64,000 bases of DNA from NCBI GenBank assembly GCA_902798585.1, contig CADBXF010000009.1, positions 1 to 64,000 of the forward strand, in the 5' to 3' direction. A program made the position numbers and the translations under genes. Of the stretch, positions 9,182-21,500 are shown one piece after another. Below the pieces are notes generated by a model. The model saw nothing but the letters and a program-made list of their open reading frames with translations. It did not search any database and was not told the DNA's origin. The stretch comes from an uncultured Lachnospiraceae bacterium. GTDB lineage: Bacteria > Bacillota > Clostridia > Lachnospirales > Lachnospiraceae. Position 1 is the first letter of the stretch; each line of letters opens with the position of its first letter.

Positions 9182-9240
9182 TTCGGACTGTCCGAAAACA
9201 TCTTAATTTGGATTATATCACAGTCTTTTCATAATTTCCA
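9182..9240 (-). promoter_or_regulatory. Promoter with palindromic operator for the solute-binding protein
   Basis: On the minus strand TGGAAA (9235-9240), 17 bases, TATAAT (9212-9217). About 15 bases after the -10 lies a perfect 15-base palindrome, TTCGGAC-A-GTCCGAA (9182-9196), right at the expected start of transcription. This position suits repression by a dimeric regulator of LacI or GntR type. No such regulator is encoded nearby. Confidence 0.65.
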
Positions 9241-9288
9241 CTGTTTTTTTAACAGTTTTTACCAAAAATCCGAGACCGCGAAGCAGGT

Positions 9289-10296
9289 TTAACCCTTGAT
9301 ACCACTCTGGGAAATACTCTCAACAAAACTCTTCTGTGCCACTACATAGATAATCAAAAGCGGAACAAGTGCCATCAGTGAGCCGGTCGCCTGGATCTGG
9401 TTAGAGTACGCCGTCTGCGTCACATAACCCATACCGAAGCGCGCTTTGTTCTCACCGTCGAAGAGGTTGACGATGTTGAACAGCTTCGTCGACACCAAAT
9501 CCCAGGTGTTGATCGGGAAGAATATACGCGAGTAAATCTGGTCCGTCCACTGCCATACAAATGCGAACAGGAAGCAGGAAACCATCATCGGACGCGCGCC
9601 GGGAAGCAGAATCTGGAAGAAGGTACGGAGTCTTCCGCAACCGTCTACATAAGCTGCCTCCTCAAGTTCCTTCGGCTCATTGCGGAAATGCTGACGCATC
9701 ATGTAGATGTAAAGACCGGCTTTGTATCCGGCGCAGGCTGCGCACATCATCAGATACGGGATAGCTTTTCCCTGAAGGTTAAGTCCTTTGCCGGTACCGG
9801 TAATCTTACCGATGATTCCGAAGATATCGAAATCGCCGAAGTACAGGAACAAAGGAGTGACAATCGTAGTCGGAGGCACAATCAATGTCAGGATAACAAA
9901 TCCGAACAAAAGCTTCTTGAGCGGGAATTTGTATCTTGCAAAGCCGTAACCTACCAGCGTACAGGAGAGCACCTGCAAAAGTGCTACCGCAACCGACAGA
10001 CCGAGCGATCTGGCGAAGGTAGGAATTCCCTTATACAAACGCCACGCAATCGAATAGGACTCCGTGGAGAAGTGTCTGGGAACACTTACAATCGTAGTGT
10101 CGTACAAGTCCATCTCTGTCATGAAGCTGACACACAGCTTCTGAATCAACGGCTGTACAATAAGGAAGCAGAGACCGAAAATCAGGATGGCGCGTCCGAT
10201 ACTGAACAATACGCTCTTTATTTTCTTTCTCAAGAGGTATCCGCCGGATTTGCGATTTCGCTCCCAAAAGGCTTTTCTTCTTTCGGCTCTAGTCAT
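9289..10296 (-). CDS. Carbohydrate ABC transporter permease (MalG type)
   Basis: Integral membrane subunit of a sugar importer, 335 residues from the chosen ATG (MTRAERRK). About six membrane segments are visible. The cytoplasmic EAA loop, EEAAYVDGCGRLRTFFQILLP, docks to the ATPase. Its start overlaps the end of the preceding permease gene by 8 bases, so the two are translationally coupled. It is the last gene of the long minus-strand operon that begins at 21576. No ATPase gene is present in the window, so a shared MsmK-like ATPase encoded elsewhere is likely. Confidence 0.9.
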   Translation of the reverse strand: MTRAERRKAFWERNRKSGGYLLRKKIKSVLFSIGRAILIFGLCFLIVQPLIQKLCVSFMTEMDLYDTTIVSVPRHFSTESYSIAWRLYKGIPTFARSLGLSVAVALLQVLSCTLVGYGFARYKFPLKKLLFGFVILTLIVPPTTIVTPLFLYFGDFDIFGIIGKITGTGKGLNLQGKAIPYLMMCAACAGYKAGLYIYMMRQHFRNEPKELEEAAYVDGCGRLRTFFQILLPGARPMMVSCFLFAFVWQWTDQIYSRIFFPINTWDLVSTKLFNIVNLFDGENKARFGMGYVTQTAYSNQIQATGSLMALVPLLIIYVVAQKSFVESISQSGIKG

Positions 10297-11470
10297 TGTA
10301 GTATACCCCCCTCGAGAAGAATAGTGCGGAAACACCGAGCACGGCCGCGATTACAATAAAGTATGCCCAGGACATAGCTGCAACTTTACCGTACTCGAAC
10401 CGGATTAACAGTGTATCGTTAATCAATTTCATCAGCGCACTGTCGGTTCTTGTGAAGAAATCAATCAGCGTGTAGACGATATTGACAAGCACCATCGCCT
10501 TAATCAGCGGCCAGGTAATCTTCCAGAAACTCTCCCAACCGGTGCAGCCCTCCATCTTCGCCGCCTCATACATGCTCGGCGGGATGGTCTGCAGACCGGA
10601 CAGGAATACGATAATCTGGATACCGGAAGCCATCGCTATGTCGTATACCTGACCGACAATATCAATGACATATTGGAAGAACTTATTTCCGGTTTCACCT
10701 GTCAGCAATATGTCTTCCAGCGTATTGGTAATGTTGGAGAAGCTGTTCTCCGCCCGCATCACTTCTTTAACATTGTTGATCAGCGGGTTGTTCGCATCAA
10801 GGCCGAGGAACACGCCGGATGCGAGAATAACCGGGAGGAAGTAGATGGCACGAACCACAGTACGGCCCTTAAACTCCTGGTTCAAAAGCGTTGCCATGAA
10901 GAAGCTGAACACCAGAATGCCGGGTACGAACAGAAGCATTCTCTTGAGCTCGTTGACAAACGCCTCGATGAAGTCCTTCTCATCGCGGAAAATCTTGTAG
11001 AAGTTCGAGCCGGGCTTCCAAAAGCCGACCGGAACAAACGACAGACCGTTGCTTGTTGCAGAAACCTTGTTAAGCGACATCCGAACCGACATCGACAACG
11101 GATATACCAGGAAAATGATAAATCCGATAATGAACGGAAGGACGAACAAAAGTCCTGCGATGGCATTGCCTCTTGCGAGGTTTTTGCTTTTTCTCTTCGG
11201 GGATTTCACGGAAGCGCTCTTAGCCTTCTTCGTCGCAACACCTCCGTCGGTAACTGTCTCATTCGCTGCATCAACTGCTTCCGCAGCCATCTCGGCAGCA
11301 GCATCCGCATTCTGCCAAAGCGCATCAGCTGTCGCATCCGCTTCTGCTTCCGCCGCATTCAGAACATCCAGTGCATCCTCGCTCACGGCTTCCGCCGCAG
11401 CCATTGCCGCATCGCCCGCCTGCCCGGCAGTCTCAGCCACATTGTCAAGTATGGTCTTCTCCGATTCCAT
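10289..11470 (-). CDS. Sugar ABC transporter permease (MalF type) with Ala/Glu-rich N-terminal extension
   Basis: Integral membrane subunit of 393 residues. Residues about 100-393 form the usual permease with membrane segments beginning GLLFVLPFIIGF and the EAA loop YEAAKMEGCTGWESFWKITWP. Residues 1-80 are an unusual extension made almost only of A, E, D and V, with a periodic pattern like that of amphipathic helices, followed by a Lys/Ser/Pro-rich hinge. A similar composition occurs in the C-terminus of the membrane protein at 22947-24458. GGAGG precedes the ATG, and the gene starts 2 bases after the stop of the DUF5696 gene. Confidence 0.9.
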   Translation of the reverse strand: MESEKTILDNVAETAGQAGDAAMAAAEAVSEDALDVLNAAEAEADATADALWQNADAAAEMAAEAVDAANETVTDGGVATKKAKSASVKSPKRKSKNLARGNAIAGLLFVLPFIIGFIIFLVYPLSMSVRMSLNKVSATSNGLSFVPVGFWKPGSNFYKIFRDEKDFIEAFVNELKRMLLFVPGILVFSFFMATLLNQEFKGRTVVRAIYFLPVILASGVFLGLDANNPLINNVKEVMRAENSFSNITNTLEDILLTGETGNKFFQYVIDIVGQVYDIAMASGIQIIVFLSGLQTIPPSMYEAAKMEGCTGWESFWKITWPLIKAMVLVNIVYTLIDFFTRTDSALMKLINDTLLIRFEYGKVAAMSWAYFIVIAAVLGVSALFFSRGVYYND

Positions 11471-11472
11471 GA

Positions 11473-14133
11473 TCAGTTACCTCCTTTCTTGACACACCAG
11501 TCGCGTGCGGGAACTTTGACACCGTCAACATTCTGCTCCGCAGTACCGTAATTAACATAAACTTTAGTTCCGTTCTCGTACTCAGTCATATGAACATACT
11601 CATTGAGAATCTTGTGATCCGTAATTTGGAGATTGTATGTGCCGGAGAAATCCTCCTTGAATCTGTTGTACAGATCAAGCGCATCCTTCTTCCAGCTGTC
11701 GTAATGCGCACCGAAGTACTTCGTGTACTCGGTCTCCGCAAGATCCATACCGGAGTTGTTCATGAAGATGAAGTACAGTCCGGATCCGGACTCCGCACAG
11801 TTGAGAAGACTGTTGCGGAAATCGCCGGTGACATTCAGCGCATCGCCGGTGTATTCCACAAAACCGTGAAGCACGATCGGGAAGAACGGGATTGCGGCAT
11901 CCGTCAAACTGTTGTGCGAACTGTCGACATCCATATTGAGAATCAGATCGGCATTCGGAATCGCGTAGGAGAACGGATCGTACATCACCATCTTCGAACC
12001 TGCGCCGCGGAGATCGTCAAGCAGCTTGACCTGACGGTTCTTCGCCTGCTCTCTCGTGACCTTCGCCTTGCGATTGAAGTCCGAGGAAATCCGGCTTCCG
12101 ATATCGGTAAATGCGATGTTCTTCAGGCCGAAATCCTTGATTTCATCTGCGAAGCCGCGAACGGTTTCCTCGATGTAATCCGGCGTTGCAAGATAGAAGT
12201 AATCGGTTTCCTCATCCTCACCGTACCATACATCGCTGATCTTCTGCTTCTTGACAAAGTCGCGGGAGAGATATTTTGCGGTGTCGGAACGATACTGGAA
12301 GCTGTCAAACCAGCCGTTTTCATACACGAAACTGAACTCTGCCTTCAGGTACAGGTTGTTCTGTTCCTGAATTCTCTTAATCGCCTTCTTGAATGCGCTC
12401 TTACCTCCGAGCGTTCCAATCAGGCTGACATCGTCTGCCGGCTCATGCTGGATACCGTCGTTGAACCAGCCCTCCAGGACGACATTGATATTCGTCATTC
12501 CCTGCTTGTTCAGATCCTCAATGATGTCCGCCATCTGCTTGTAGGTGGTCATTGCGAACGGACGCTCCGTGGGAATACCGAGAACATGCTGAATTTTCTC
12601 AATCGCTCCAATCAGCTCTACCGTTACGGGCATATCCGAGGAGATGCTCTTTTCCTTGAGAACCGGGTTCTTAGCGATGTAGTAATCGCGGTACGCCTTG
12701 GCCATATCAACATAGTTGGAAGTGGCAACCGGGCGGAACCGGACGGTAATCTTTTCTTCCTTGTTCAGCGAAGGCTCGTAAACATACAGAGTCTGCGCGG
12801 AACGCTCACCGACATTTACTTTCTCGCTGTGATGAATCGTAAACATCGTAGTTACATAGTTGACATTGGCTCCTACGCCGCCGGGTACGCCGGCCTTGAT
12901 ATTGCCGTAGCTGTCGCCGGCCTCGATGATAGCCAGAAGACCCTGGTTCTTGGCAACCAAACCGCCCTCTTCGGTGCGGCCGGTAACGCCGATACCGTAG
13001 ATCGGGTAGTTAACCAGCGGATCAGACACTCTGATGTTCTGAATCATCGCATAGTCATGGCCGTAAATCTTGGCCGTATACTGCTGCTGTCCCTTGCCGT
13101 TGTTGAAGTTAATCACTGCACCGGAACCGTCCGGAACAAAGAGATATCCCTCCGAAGTCTGCGGCTCGGAAAGCATATACGGAAGAACATAAAGCTCGGT
13201 CAGCGGATAGTTCGAACGATACTGGAATTTGTCGTACGGAACATTTACAACCAAGTCGTCACCGTCGAGCATAAGCTCAACCGTAACATTGACCGACGGA
13301 GGCTGAACAATCGACGCCTCACCGGCGTACTTCTCCTGGTCGGCAATCCACTGTTCACGATCGTACTCAAGCTCCTCGATGAGCATCTCTTCCAGTTCTT
13401 TTTTCTGCCAATCCTGCACCTTGTCGCGAAGGAGATACAGCGTTTCGCCTGCTTCGAGCGCCTCCATCGCCTTCGGATACATCGTCTTGTATTGGGAATT
13501 CGCGGAATCCTCAATCTTCTCCTTGGTCATCTTGATGTAACGGTTGCGCATGTCGCTCTTGTGAGCAGGAGCTTCCTCCGTGTGGAACGCAGCGAGAATC
13601 TCGTTGTAGCGCTCCTCGGACATCGCGGTAGGCACCATGAAAATCTTGTTGATTTTACCGATGGAGTAATTGAGCGTAATCTTGTTGTTCGCAACATCCC
13701 CGACAACATTGTAGTTGCCTCTTTCCACCGAATCGGTTTGGGAGTTCAACTCATAGCGGCTTCCCGATATGTTCTGAAATGTAATCACCACAAGCGCCGA
13801 TACTTCCTCGTGCGACGGGTCCAAAGCGAGCGAAGTGGAATTCCATACATGGCCGAAGGAATCTTCCAGCGTAAAATGGGTCGTCGTCGGGTCGAGTGTA
13901 AGCTTCAACCGCCCGTTGTCCAGGACAATCGGTTTCTTTGCCTCCGGATCCTCGGAATCGAAGGTATAAATCGGAATCTCTTCGACTGCCGAGGTTTTTT
14001 TGCCTCCGAAGTGGATGGCGAGGAAGACAAGGCCGCCGATGATTACAATCGCAATCGCGTAACCGATGAATTTCGCTCTGTTACGCTTGAAAAAGTCTTT
14101 GATAATACTGCCGAAAGTTTTTCTTTTTCTCAT
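11473..14133 (-). CDS. DUF5696 membrane-anchored protein, possible glycosidase-like
   Basis: Large protein of 886 residues with one N-terminal membrane anchor at about 22-43, so most of it is outside the cell. I recognise it as the DUF5696 type, which is often found beside sugar ABC importers and Yip1-family proteins in Firmicutes. The first half looks beta-rich. The second half has features of a TIM barrel, with acidic strand ends such as AFTDIGSRISSDF and a segment ending SGSGLYFIFMN. These recall glycosidases, but no catalytic residue can be named with confidence. ATG 14133 is chosen; a TTG one codon upstream is also possible after GGAGG. The gene is tightly packed between the Yip1 gene (25 bp) and a permease gene (2 bp). 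Confidence 0.8.
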   Translation of the reverse strand: MRKRKTFGSIIKDFFKRNRAKFIGYAIAIVIIGGLVFLAIHFGGKKTSAVEEIPIYTFDSEDPEAKKPIVLDNGRLKLTLDPTTTHFTLEDSFGHVWNSTSLALDPSHEEVSALVVITFQNISGSRYELNSQTDSVERGNYNVVGDVANNKITLNYSIGKINKIFMVPTAMSEERYNEILAAFHTEEAPAHKSDMRNRYIKMTKEKIEDSANSQYKTMYPKAMEALEAGETLYLLRDKVQDWQKKELEEMLIEELEYDREQWIADQEKYAGEASIVQPPSVNVTVELMLDGDDLVVNVPYDKFQYRSNYPLTELYVLPYMLSEPQTSEGYLFVPDGSGAVINFNNGKGQQQYTAKIYGHDYAMIQNIRVSDPLVNYPIYGIGVTGRTEEGGLVAKNQGLLAIIEAGDSYGNIKAGVPGGVGANVNYVTTMFTIHHSEKVNVGERSAQTLYVYEPSLNKEEKITVRFRPVATSNYVDMAKAYRDYYIAKNPVLKEKSISSDMPVTVELIGAIEKIQHVLGIPTERPFAMTTYKQMADIIEDLNKQGMTNINVVLEGWFNDGIQHEPADDVSLIGTLGGKSAFKKAIKRIQEQNNLYLKAEFSFVYENGWFDSFQYRSDTAKYLSRDFVKKQKISDVWYGEDEETDYFYLATPDYIEETVRGFADEIKDFGLKNIAFTDIGSRISSDFNRKAKVTREQAKNRQVKLLDDLRGAGSKMVMYDPFSYAIPNADLILNMDVDSSHNSLTDAAIPFFPIVLHGFVEYTGDALNVTGDFRNSLLNCAESGSGLYFIFMNNSGMDLAETEYTKYFGAHYDSWKKDALDLYNRFKEDFSGTYNLQITDHKILNEYVHMTEYENGTKVYVNYGTAEQNVDGVKVPARDWCVKKGGN

Positions 14134-14157
14134 CAATCAGTTCCCTCCTTCCCCTCG

Positions 14158-14828
14158 CTATAATCGGAATACAATTTCTTTGTAAATCGAAACAACATAC
14201 ATGATTGCGTCGCTGATTAAGCTGAAGAACAGCAGCACGATGAACATGATGACGGCCATTCCCACGATGGAGAAGATTACGGCAGCGACACCGCCGAGCA
14301 GCGAGTAATCATGAATCATAAGGACGGCACACAAAATCAGGAAGCCGGCCCAAATCAGCGCAAACACATTGAAGTAGGTGTAGAACACACCCTCTTCCTT
14401 CGTTACCAGATTGCTGACGATAATCATCGGCAGACCGATCAGCGGATACGGTGTCAGGGCATATGCGGTACCCATATAAATCTCGCGCATACGACCCTTG
14501 CCGTCGAACAGCGTCGTGATACCCCAGTTCGCAACCACCCAGATTGCGAGCGGAACCAGAATTCCCAGGATGTTCATCACGATACTGAATTTGCTCCACT
14601 GCGTATTGTTCAGCATGAAGCTCGTAAACCGACGGTCCCAGATGTGCGTCAGAACCGTGAGAATAACAATTGTGTGGGCTGCGGCCATCGAGCCGCGCTT
14701 CTCATGGGTCAGATCCCAGAAGCCGTCGAACGGATGAATAATTACATACAACGCATACCGCAGAGTCTTGCGGTAATTGCGCCAACCTTCACCCTTGAAA
14801 AACTGTGCGATAGCGGAGAGTATTTTTT

Positions 14829-14832
<4 letters not shown>
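14158..14832 (-). CDS. Yip1-family membrane protein
   Basis: Predicted 224-residue protein with about five membrane segments. The layout TAYALTPYPLIGLPMIIVSNL and the short cytoplasmic N-terminus match bacterial Yip1-domain proteins, whose function is not established. Its ATG overlaps the stop of the NHL/TPR gene by 4 bases (14829-14832), so the two are translationally coupled. The genes around it suggest a role in a membrane complex with the NHL/TPR and DUF5696 proteins rather than in vesicle traffic, where eukaryotic homologues act. Confidence 0.82.
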
Positions 14833-16700
<1,868 letters not shown>

Positions 16701-16712
16701 CGTTTTCCTCCT

Positions 16713-17579
16713 TTACTCTTTAATACCGGAGCTTGCCATTGTCTCAACAATGTTGCTTTGTGCGAGAATGAAGCAAATCAACGGAAGTATCATCATGAAC
16801 AGCGTTGCCGCAGATCCCGCACCGGTTCGTGCAACACCGCCGGCCGCAACCGTCTGCAATGCGAACGGGAGCATCTTCAGCTCATCCCTGTAGAGGAATG
16901 TCGTTCCGGCGTTGTTCCACAGAGCCTGAATCGAGAAAATCATCAGGGTGAGGATTGCGGGCTTAACAAGCGGCATAACGATGGTCCAGAAAATTCTCGT
17001 CTCTTTCGCACCGTCGATCTTCGCCGCCTCGATCAAAACATCCGGGATACTGGACTCCATGAACTGCTTCATAAGGAAGAGTCCCATCGGAGAGGCAAAT
17101 GCCGGGATGATCAATGCAAGGTAGGTATCGGTCCAGCCGAGCTTCGCCATAATCAGGTAGTTCGGAATCGAAAGTACATAGCCGGTGAACATGAGGGCTA
17201 CGGTTACTGCCGAGAAGAACAATCTGCTGCCCGGGAAGCGGTATTTTGCGAGCACATACGCCGCCATGGAGGCGATCAGAATGTGGCCCGCAGTTCCGAC
17301 TGCCGTTACGAAGATGGAGTTGAACATGTAACGGGTGAAGGTTACCACACCGGTCTTGTTCAACAGAAGGAACAGGTCGCTGAAGTTATCGGTCGTAGGG
17401 TGACGCACAAACAACTTCGGCGGGTAGATGAACAACTCATCCAGGGGCTTGAAGGCGGCATTGATTGCATACACAAGCGGGAATGCAAAGAAGCAGCCGA
17501 AAATAATCAATACGATAGCGACACCGACATCACCCGCGCGGGATCTGTTCGGTTGTCTGCCTGCTTTAATCTTCTTCAT
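16713..17579 (-). CDS. Carbohydrate ABC transporter permease (MalG type)
   Basis: Membrane subunit of 288 residues with about six membrane segments and the EAA loop IEAAKIDGAKETRIFWTIVMP. It is the partner of the permease at 17595-18527, 15 bp upstream. Together they form the first of two permease pairs in this operon. The last residues (MASSGIKE) match the usual end of these permeases (compare SISQSGIKG in the copy at 9289). Confidence 0.92.
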   Translation of the reverse strand: MKKIKAGRQPNRSRAGDVGVAIVLIIFGCFFAFPLVYAINAAFKPLDELFIYPPKLFVRHPTTDNFSDLFLLLNKTGVVTFTRYMFNSIFVTAVGTAGHILIASMAAYVLAKYRFPGSRLFFSAVTVALMFTGYVLSIPNYLIMAKLGWTDTYLALIIPAFASPMGLFLMKQFMESSIPDVLIEAAKIDGAKETRIFWTIVMPLVKPAILTLMIFSIQALWNNAGTTFLYRDELKMLPFALQTVAAGGVARTGAGSAATLFMMILPLICFILAQSNIVETMASSGIKE

Positions 17580-17594
17580 GGCTCGTTCCTCCTA

Positions 17595-18527
17595 TCAGGT
17601 TCCCAACCGGCTCAGTGCCTTCTGGATGAACTTGTTACACAAGTACATCGCAAGGAAGAGCACCGTCGCGATTGCGGATGCATAACCCATTTCAAATCGG
17701 TACGAACCGTAGTCAATCAGGTGAGTAACGATGGTACGCGCTGCGTAGTCGGTACTCGGGAAACCGCAGAGGTTCATGGTAACATCGGCGGTGTTGAAGG
17801 ACTGCGTAATTGCCATGACGGCGCCGAACATCAACATGGACTTCATATTCGGCAGCGTGATGTACCAGAGCTCCTGCCAACGGTTTCGAATACCGTCGAC
17901 ATAACCGGCCTCGTATTGGTCGGCAGGGATGGTATTCAGACCGGCGATGAAGGACAGGAAGCCGGCGCCCAGTGACAGCCAGAGCTGAACGACGATAACG
18001 ATACCCATCATGTACTGCGGGTTCGTCAGCCACAGCACGGGGTTGTCCATGATGCCCCACTCCACCAGGTAGGCGTTTGCGTAACCGTAAGCGTCACCGG
18101 AGAAGATGAAGCTCCAAATCAGGTAAACCTGACCGGAAATCGTAGGTGCGTAGAACACCAGAACGGCGATGGCACGAATTCCTCTCGGAAGCTCATGGAT
18201 CAGCCATGCGAAGATAAATGCCATGATGTAGCCGACCGGGCCGGTGATGGCCGCGATGAGGAAGGTGTTCTTAACTGCCGTAAGGAAGACATCGTCTGCC
18301 AGAATCAGGTTGATGTAGTTCTGGAAGAAGACGAATCTCGGCGGCTGCAAAACATTGAAGTAAGTGAAGCTGTAGTAAATGGAAACAATAACCGGCGCGA
18401 TATAGAACAATGTGAAAATGATCGCGTACGGAGCGAGGAAGAAGTAACAGGTCTTGTGGTCTTTGATGTCCTTCCAAAGGAAATGAGCCTGGCGCTTCTT
18501 GTTCGCTTTCCAATTTGCATAACTCAT
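17595..18527 (-). CDS. Sugar ABC transporter permease (MalF/UgpA type)
   Basis: Membrane subunit of 310 residues with about six membrane segments beginning FFLAPYAIIFTLFYIAPV. The EAA loop is YEAGYVDGIRNRWQELWYITLP, with Gly in place of the second Ala. It lies 19 bp downstream of the 1009-residue binding protein gene, so binding protein and permease pair are a unit. The ATPase must come from elsewhere in the genome. Confidence 0.92.
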   Translation of the reverse strand: MSYANWKANKKRQAHFLWKDIKDHKTCYFFLAPYAIIFTLFYIAPVIVSIYYSFTYFNVLQPPRFVFFQNYINLILADDVFLTAVKNTFLIAAITGPVGYIMAFIFAWLIHELPRGIRAIAVLVFYAPTISGQVYLIWSFIFSGDAYGYANAYLVEWGIMDNPVLWLTNPQYMMGIVIVVQLWLSLGAGFLSFIAGLNTIPADQYEAGYVDGIRNRWQELWYITLPNMKSMLMFGAVMAITQSFNTADVTMNLCGFPSTDYAARTIVTHLIDYGSYRFEMGYASAIATVLFLAMYLCNKFIQKALSRLGT

Positions 18528-18546
18528 GGTTTAGGCTCTCCTTTCC

Positions 18547-21500
18547 TTATTCTATCTCAAGACCGAACTCGCGTCTCTTCTTGGTCAACTCGTCGTTAAT
18601 GTCTCTCGTGTAGTCCAGAACGGTCTCACGAGGATCCATGTTCATGTTCATAACCTTGCGGATTGCGTTGACGATGTGGCGGCCGGTGTAATATCCGCCG
18701 GGAACCTCAGGTGTTCCGACAACCCATCTCCACTGCTCCTCGAGCAGTGCGCGCTGACTAGCACTCCAGGAGAGCATCTCGAACGCTTTGACATTGGCGG
18801 TCGCATATCTTGCGGACTCACCCATGATAGCCTCGAGCATCTTACCGTAGCGAGCCTGAATGTCCGCGCTGCCCCACCACTGAAGGAAGGCCCAGGACTC
18901 TTCCTGCAGCTTCGAGGTTCCGAGAATCATCGAGCAGGTACCCCAGCAACCGCAGGAGCGGTTGATGATGCGGTTACCGTTCTCATCGAGCTTCGGATTG
19001 CCGTTCTCATCCTTCTCCACGGTACCCGGAAGAAGTGCCATCTCCCACAAACCGCGAATCTCCGGAGCGGAGACTACCAGGGTGTTGTAGGTATTGTAGT
19101 CAACAAATCCGATCGGCATCTCGCCGGTACGGAAACGGTCTACGAAGTTGTAGTCCGTAGGAGTCTTGTAGTGCGTGAAGAACATCGTGTAGTACTCGAA
19201 CGCGTCGATGGAGATGTCCTCGTCGAGCAATACCTTGCCGCCGAGGTCGCTGTAAAGCTTTCCGCCGCGCTGGTACAGCTGAGCGAAGAAACCGTTCATA
19301 TCCGGGTTGGATACATTGTTAATCTTACGCTCTGTCGAAGGAATACCGACATTCATGTTGGCCTTCTGAATCGCGGGAAGCAAAGCAATCAAATCATCCC
19401 ATGTCTGCGGAATCTCAAGCTTGAGTTCCTCAAGAATATCCGTGCGGTAGAACATCAGGTTGTAGTACTGCGTCTCCGGCATACCGAACACGCCCTCGTG
19501 CATTTTGCCTGTCTTATCCTTATATGTATAGGTATAAGGGACATACGAGGACGGCATGAACTCGGCAAATGTCTCCTCGAAGCCGCGAATCTTACCGCCG
19601 TCGCCCTTGAACTGCGTCAGGTCTACGGAAGCGCCGCGGAGAGCATAGTTGACAGGGTCGCCTGAAGCCGCATTCAGCGCGACATCGGGACCGGTCTTTG
19701 CAACCGTTGCGGGAAGCAATACGGCTGCCGTCATAAGGTTGACATTGACACCGATGCCGTACTCGGGAACGAACGAATCGTCAATCATTTCCTTCAATAC
19801 GGTACACTGGTCACGACCTGCGAAAATCCATACGGTGATGGTCTTCATGTCGTCGCCGTCGTATACATTACCGATGGCGTTGTAATCCACGACGAAGGAA
19901 GCGAGGAACGAGCGAATCTCGTGCGCTGCTTTGTCGAAGAAGCTGACATTGTCCTTCGGAAGCTTGTAGCCCTTGCCGGATACGATGAGGTAGTCGATAT
20001 CGAGATTCGACTCTCTCATGTTCAGGATGGAGGTACCGAGGGAGCTTACATTCATTTTAAAGGTCGCGAGACCGGAGGGAATCTTGTAAGGATCATCCAC
20101 GAAACGCTCAAGCTGAGTTGCGAGCGTGAGGAGGGAGGAAACCTGCGTACCGCTCTCACCGGTGTACTCCACGAGCTCGTCGATGATATGGTAGAGCACC
20201 TTGTACTCGGTCTCCATACCGGCGATGATGTCGGGGTATTTTACATCGATGTTGTAGTCACGGTCGGTATCCGGTTCCGTACCGGTGTAGACCATGATAC
20301 GACGGTACATCTGGTTCATGCGATATACGGAATCGGTCATCTCCGTGAGGATTTCGCCGATCCGGCCCAGCGTAACCTGAAGGCGGATCCGGTTGACACC
20401 CTTGTTCAGATGGAACAGATACGGGTTACCGTCCGCGTCGCTGAGCTTGGCAAGCTGCCAGTCGTTGTCGAAGTCAAATTTGATGGTGGCGACTTCCTCG
20501 AAAGGAATCTCGCCGTTGATATAGAGGGAACGGCAGGACACAAAGCCGCGGGTGTAGTTCTGGCGTGTCTTCAGAGCAATCTCGTAAAGACCGTCCTCAT
20601 CCGCCGTCACTTCGTACTCAATCCACTGTCCGGCAACCTTCCAGTTGTTGCCGCCGCCCATGTTGATGACCTGCTTCTTAACATTGTACGGCTCCGTTCC
20701 GGCAGAGCTGCGGTCGTAGGTGGAGCTGAGAGCCTGGGACGATCTTGCGGTCGCACGCTCGCCCTGGATCTTCGATTTCCAACCGCTGTCCGCTGCGGAA
20801 GCGGTCTGTGCCGCGAGGTAATCCGCATACTTCGGCGGAGTGGTCACGGTCTCGAGGGTAAAAGAACCGAGCATCAGCGTCTCCTGCGTCGAGGAAAGAC
20901 GGATGACCTGTTCACCCTTCTCGAAATAGAAGCAATACGGTGTCGTGATGTAACCGAGCTCATCACAAACAAAAGCCTCCTCCCAGCGGGGGGACTCTAC
21001 CTGAATCGGACGAATCTCATTGCCCTGATTGTCCTTGCGCGGTTCGTTGGCGTCATGCCAAACACGCGGAAGCGAAATCGCATCCGCACCGTTGAACGGG
21101 GGCTTCATCTCACCGTCCTTGGAATCCTTCAAAGAGACTGCAAATTCAATCTCGGTTCCGCGGGAACGCTCCGGGTTCTGATCGGGATAATACCGAAGCT
21201 TGATGTAGTAGAATCCGGCTTCCGGAACATTGGTCTTAATGTCCGTATAGCCGTCCTCAATCGTTACGAGCACAGACTCGCCCTCGACTGTCTCGAAGAC
21301 GCCGCTGCCCTCGGATGCACCGACAATCGAAGCTGCGGTAAGCGGGATCTCGACGCTGTTCTTCGGGTATCCTGCTCCGTTCTTCTCATGCTGGTTGAAG
21401 TACGCATTGTAAGTGTCGGACCGGCTCTCTGCAATGAGTGCATCGAAGTCAAGATCCTTGTACTTATCCGCGTAGTTCTTGGTTCCGCTGATCTTTCCGT

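Noticed and set aside
9241..9265. Hairpin CTGTT/AACAG near 9240-9260 as terminator
   Set aside because: The stem is only about 5 bp with a T-only loop; it may be chance in an AT-rich promoter region.
11590..14163. 857-codon plus-strand frame opposite the DUF5696 gene
   Set aside because: Antisense shadow caused by codon bias; no signal peptide, motif or ribosome-binding site, while the minus frame fits the operon.
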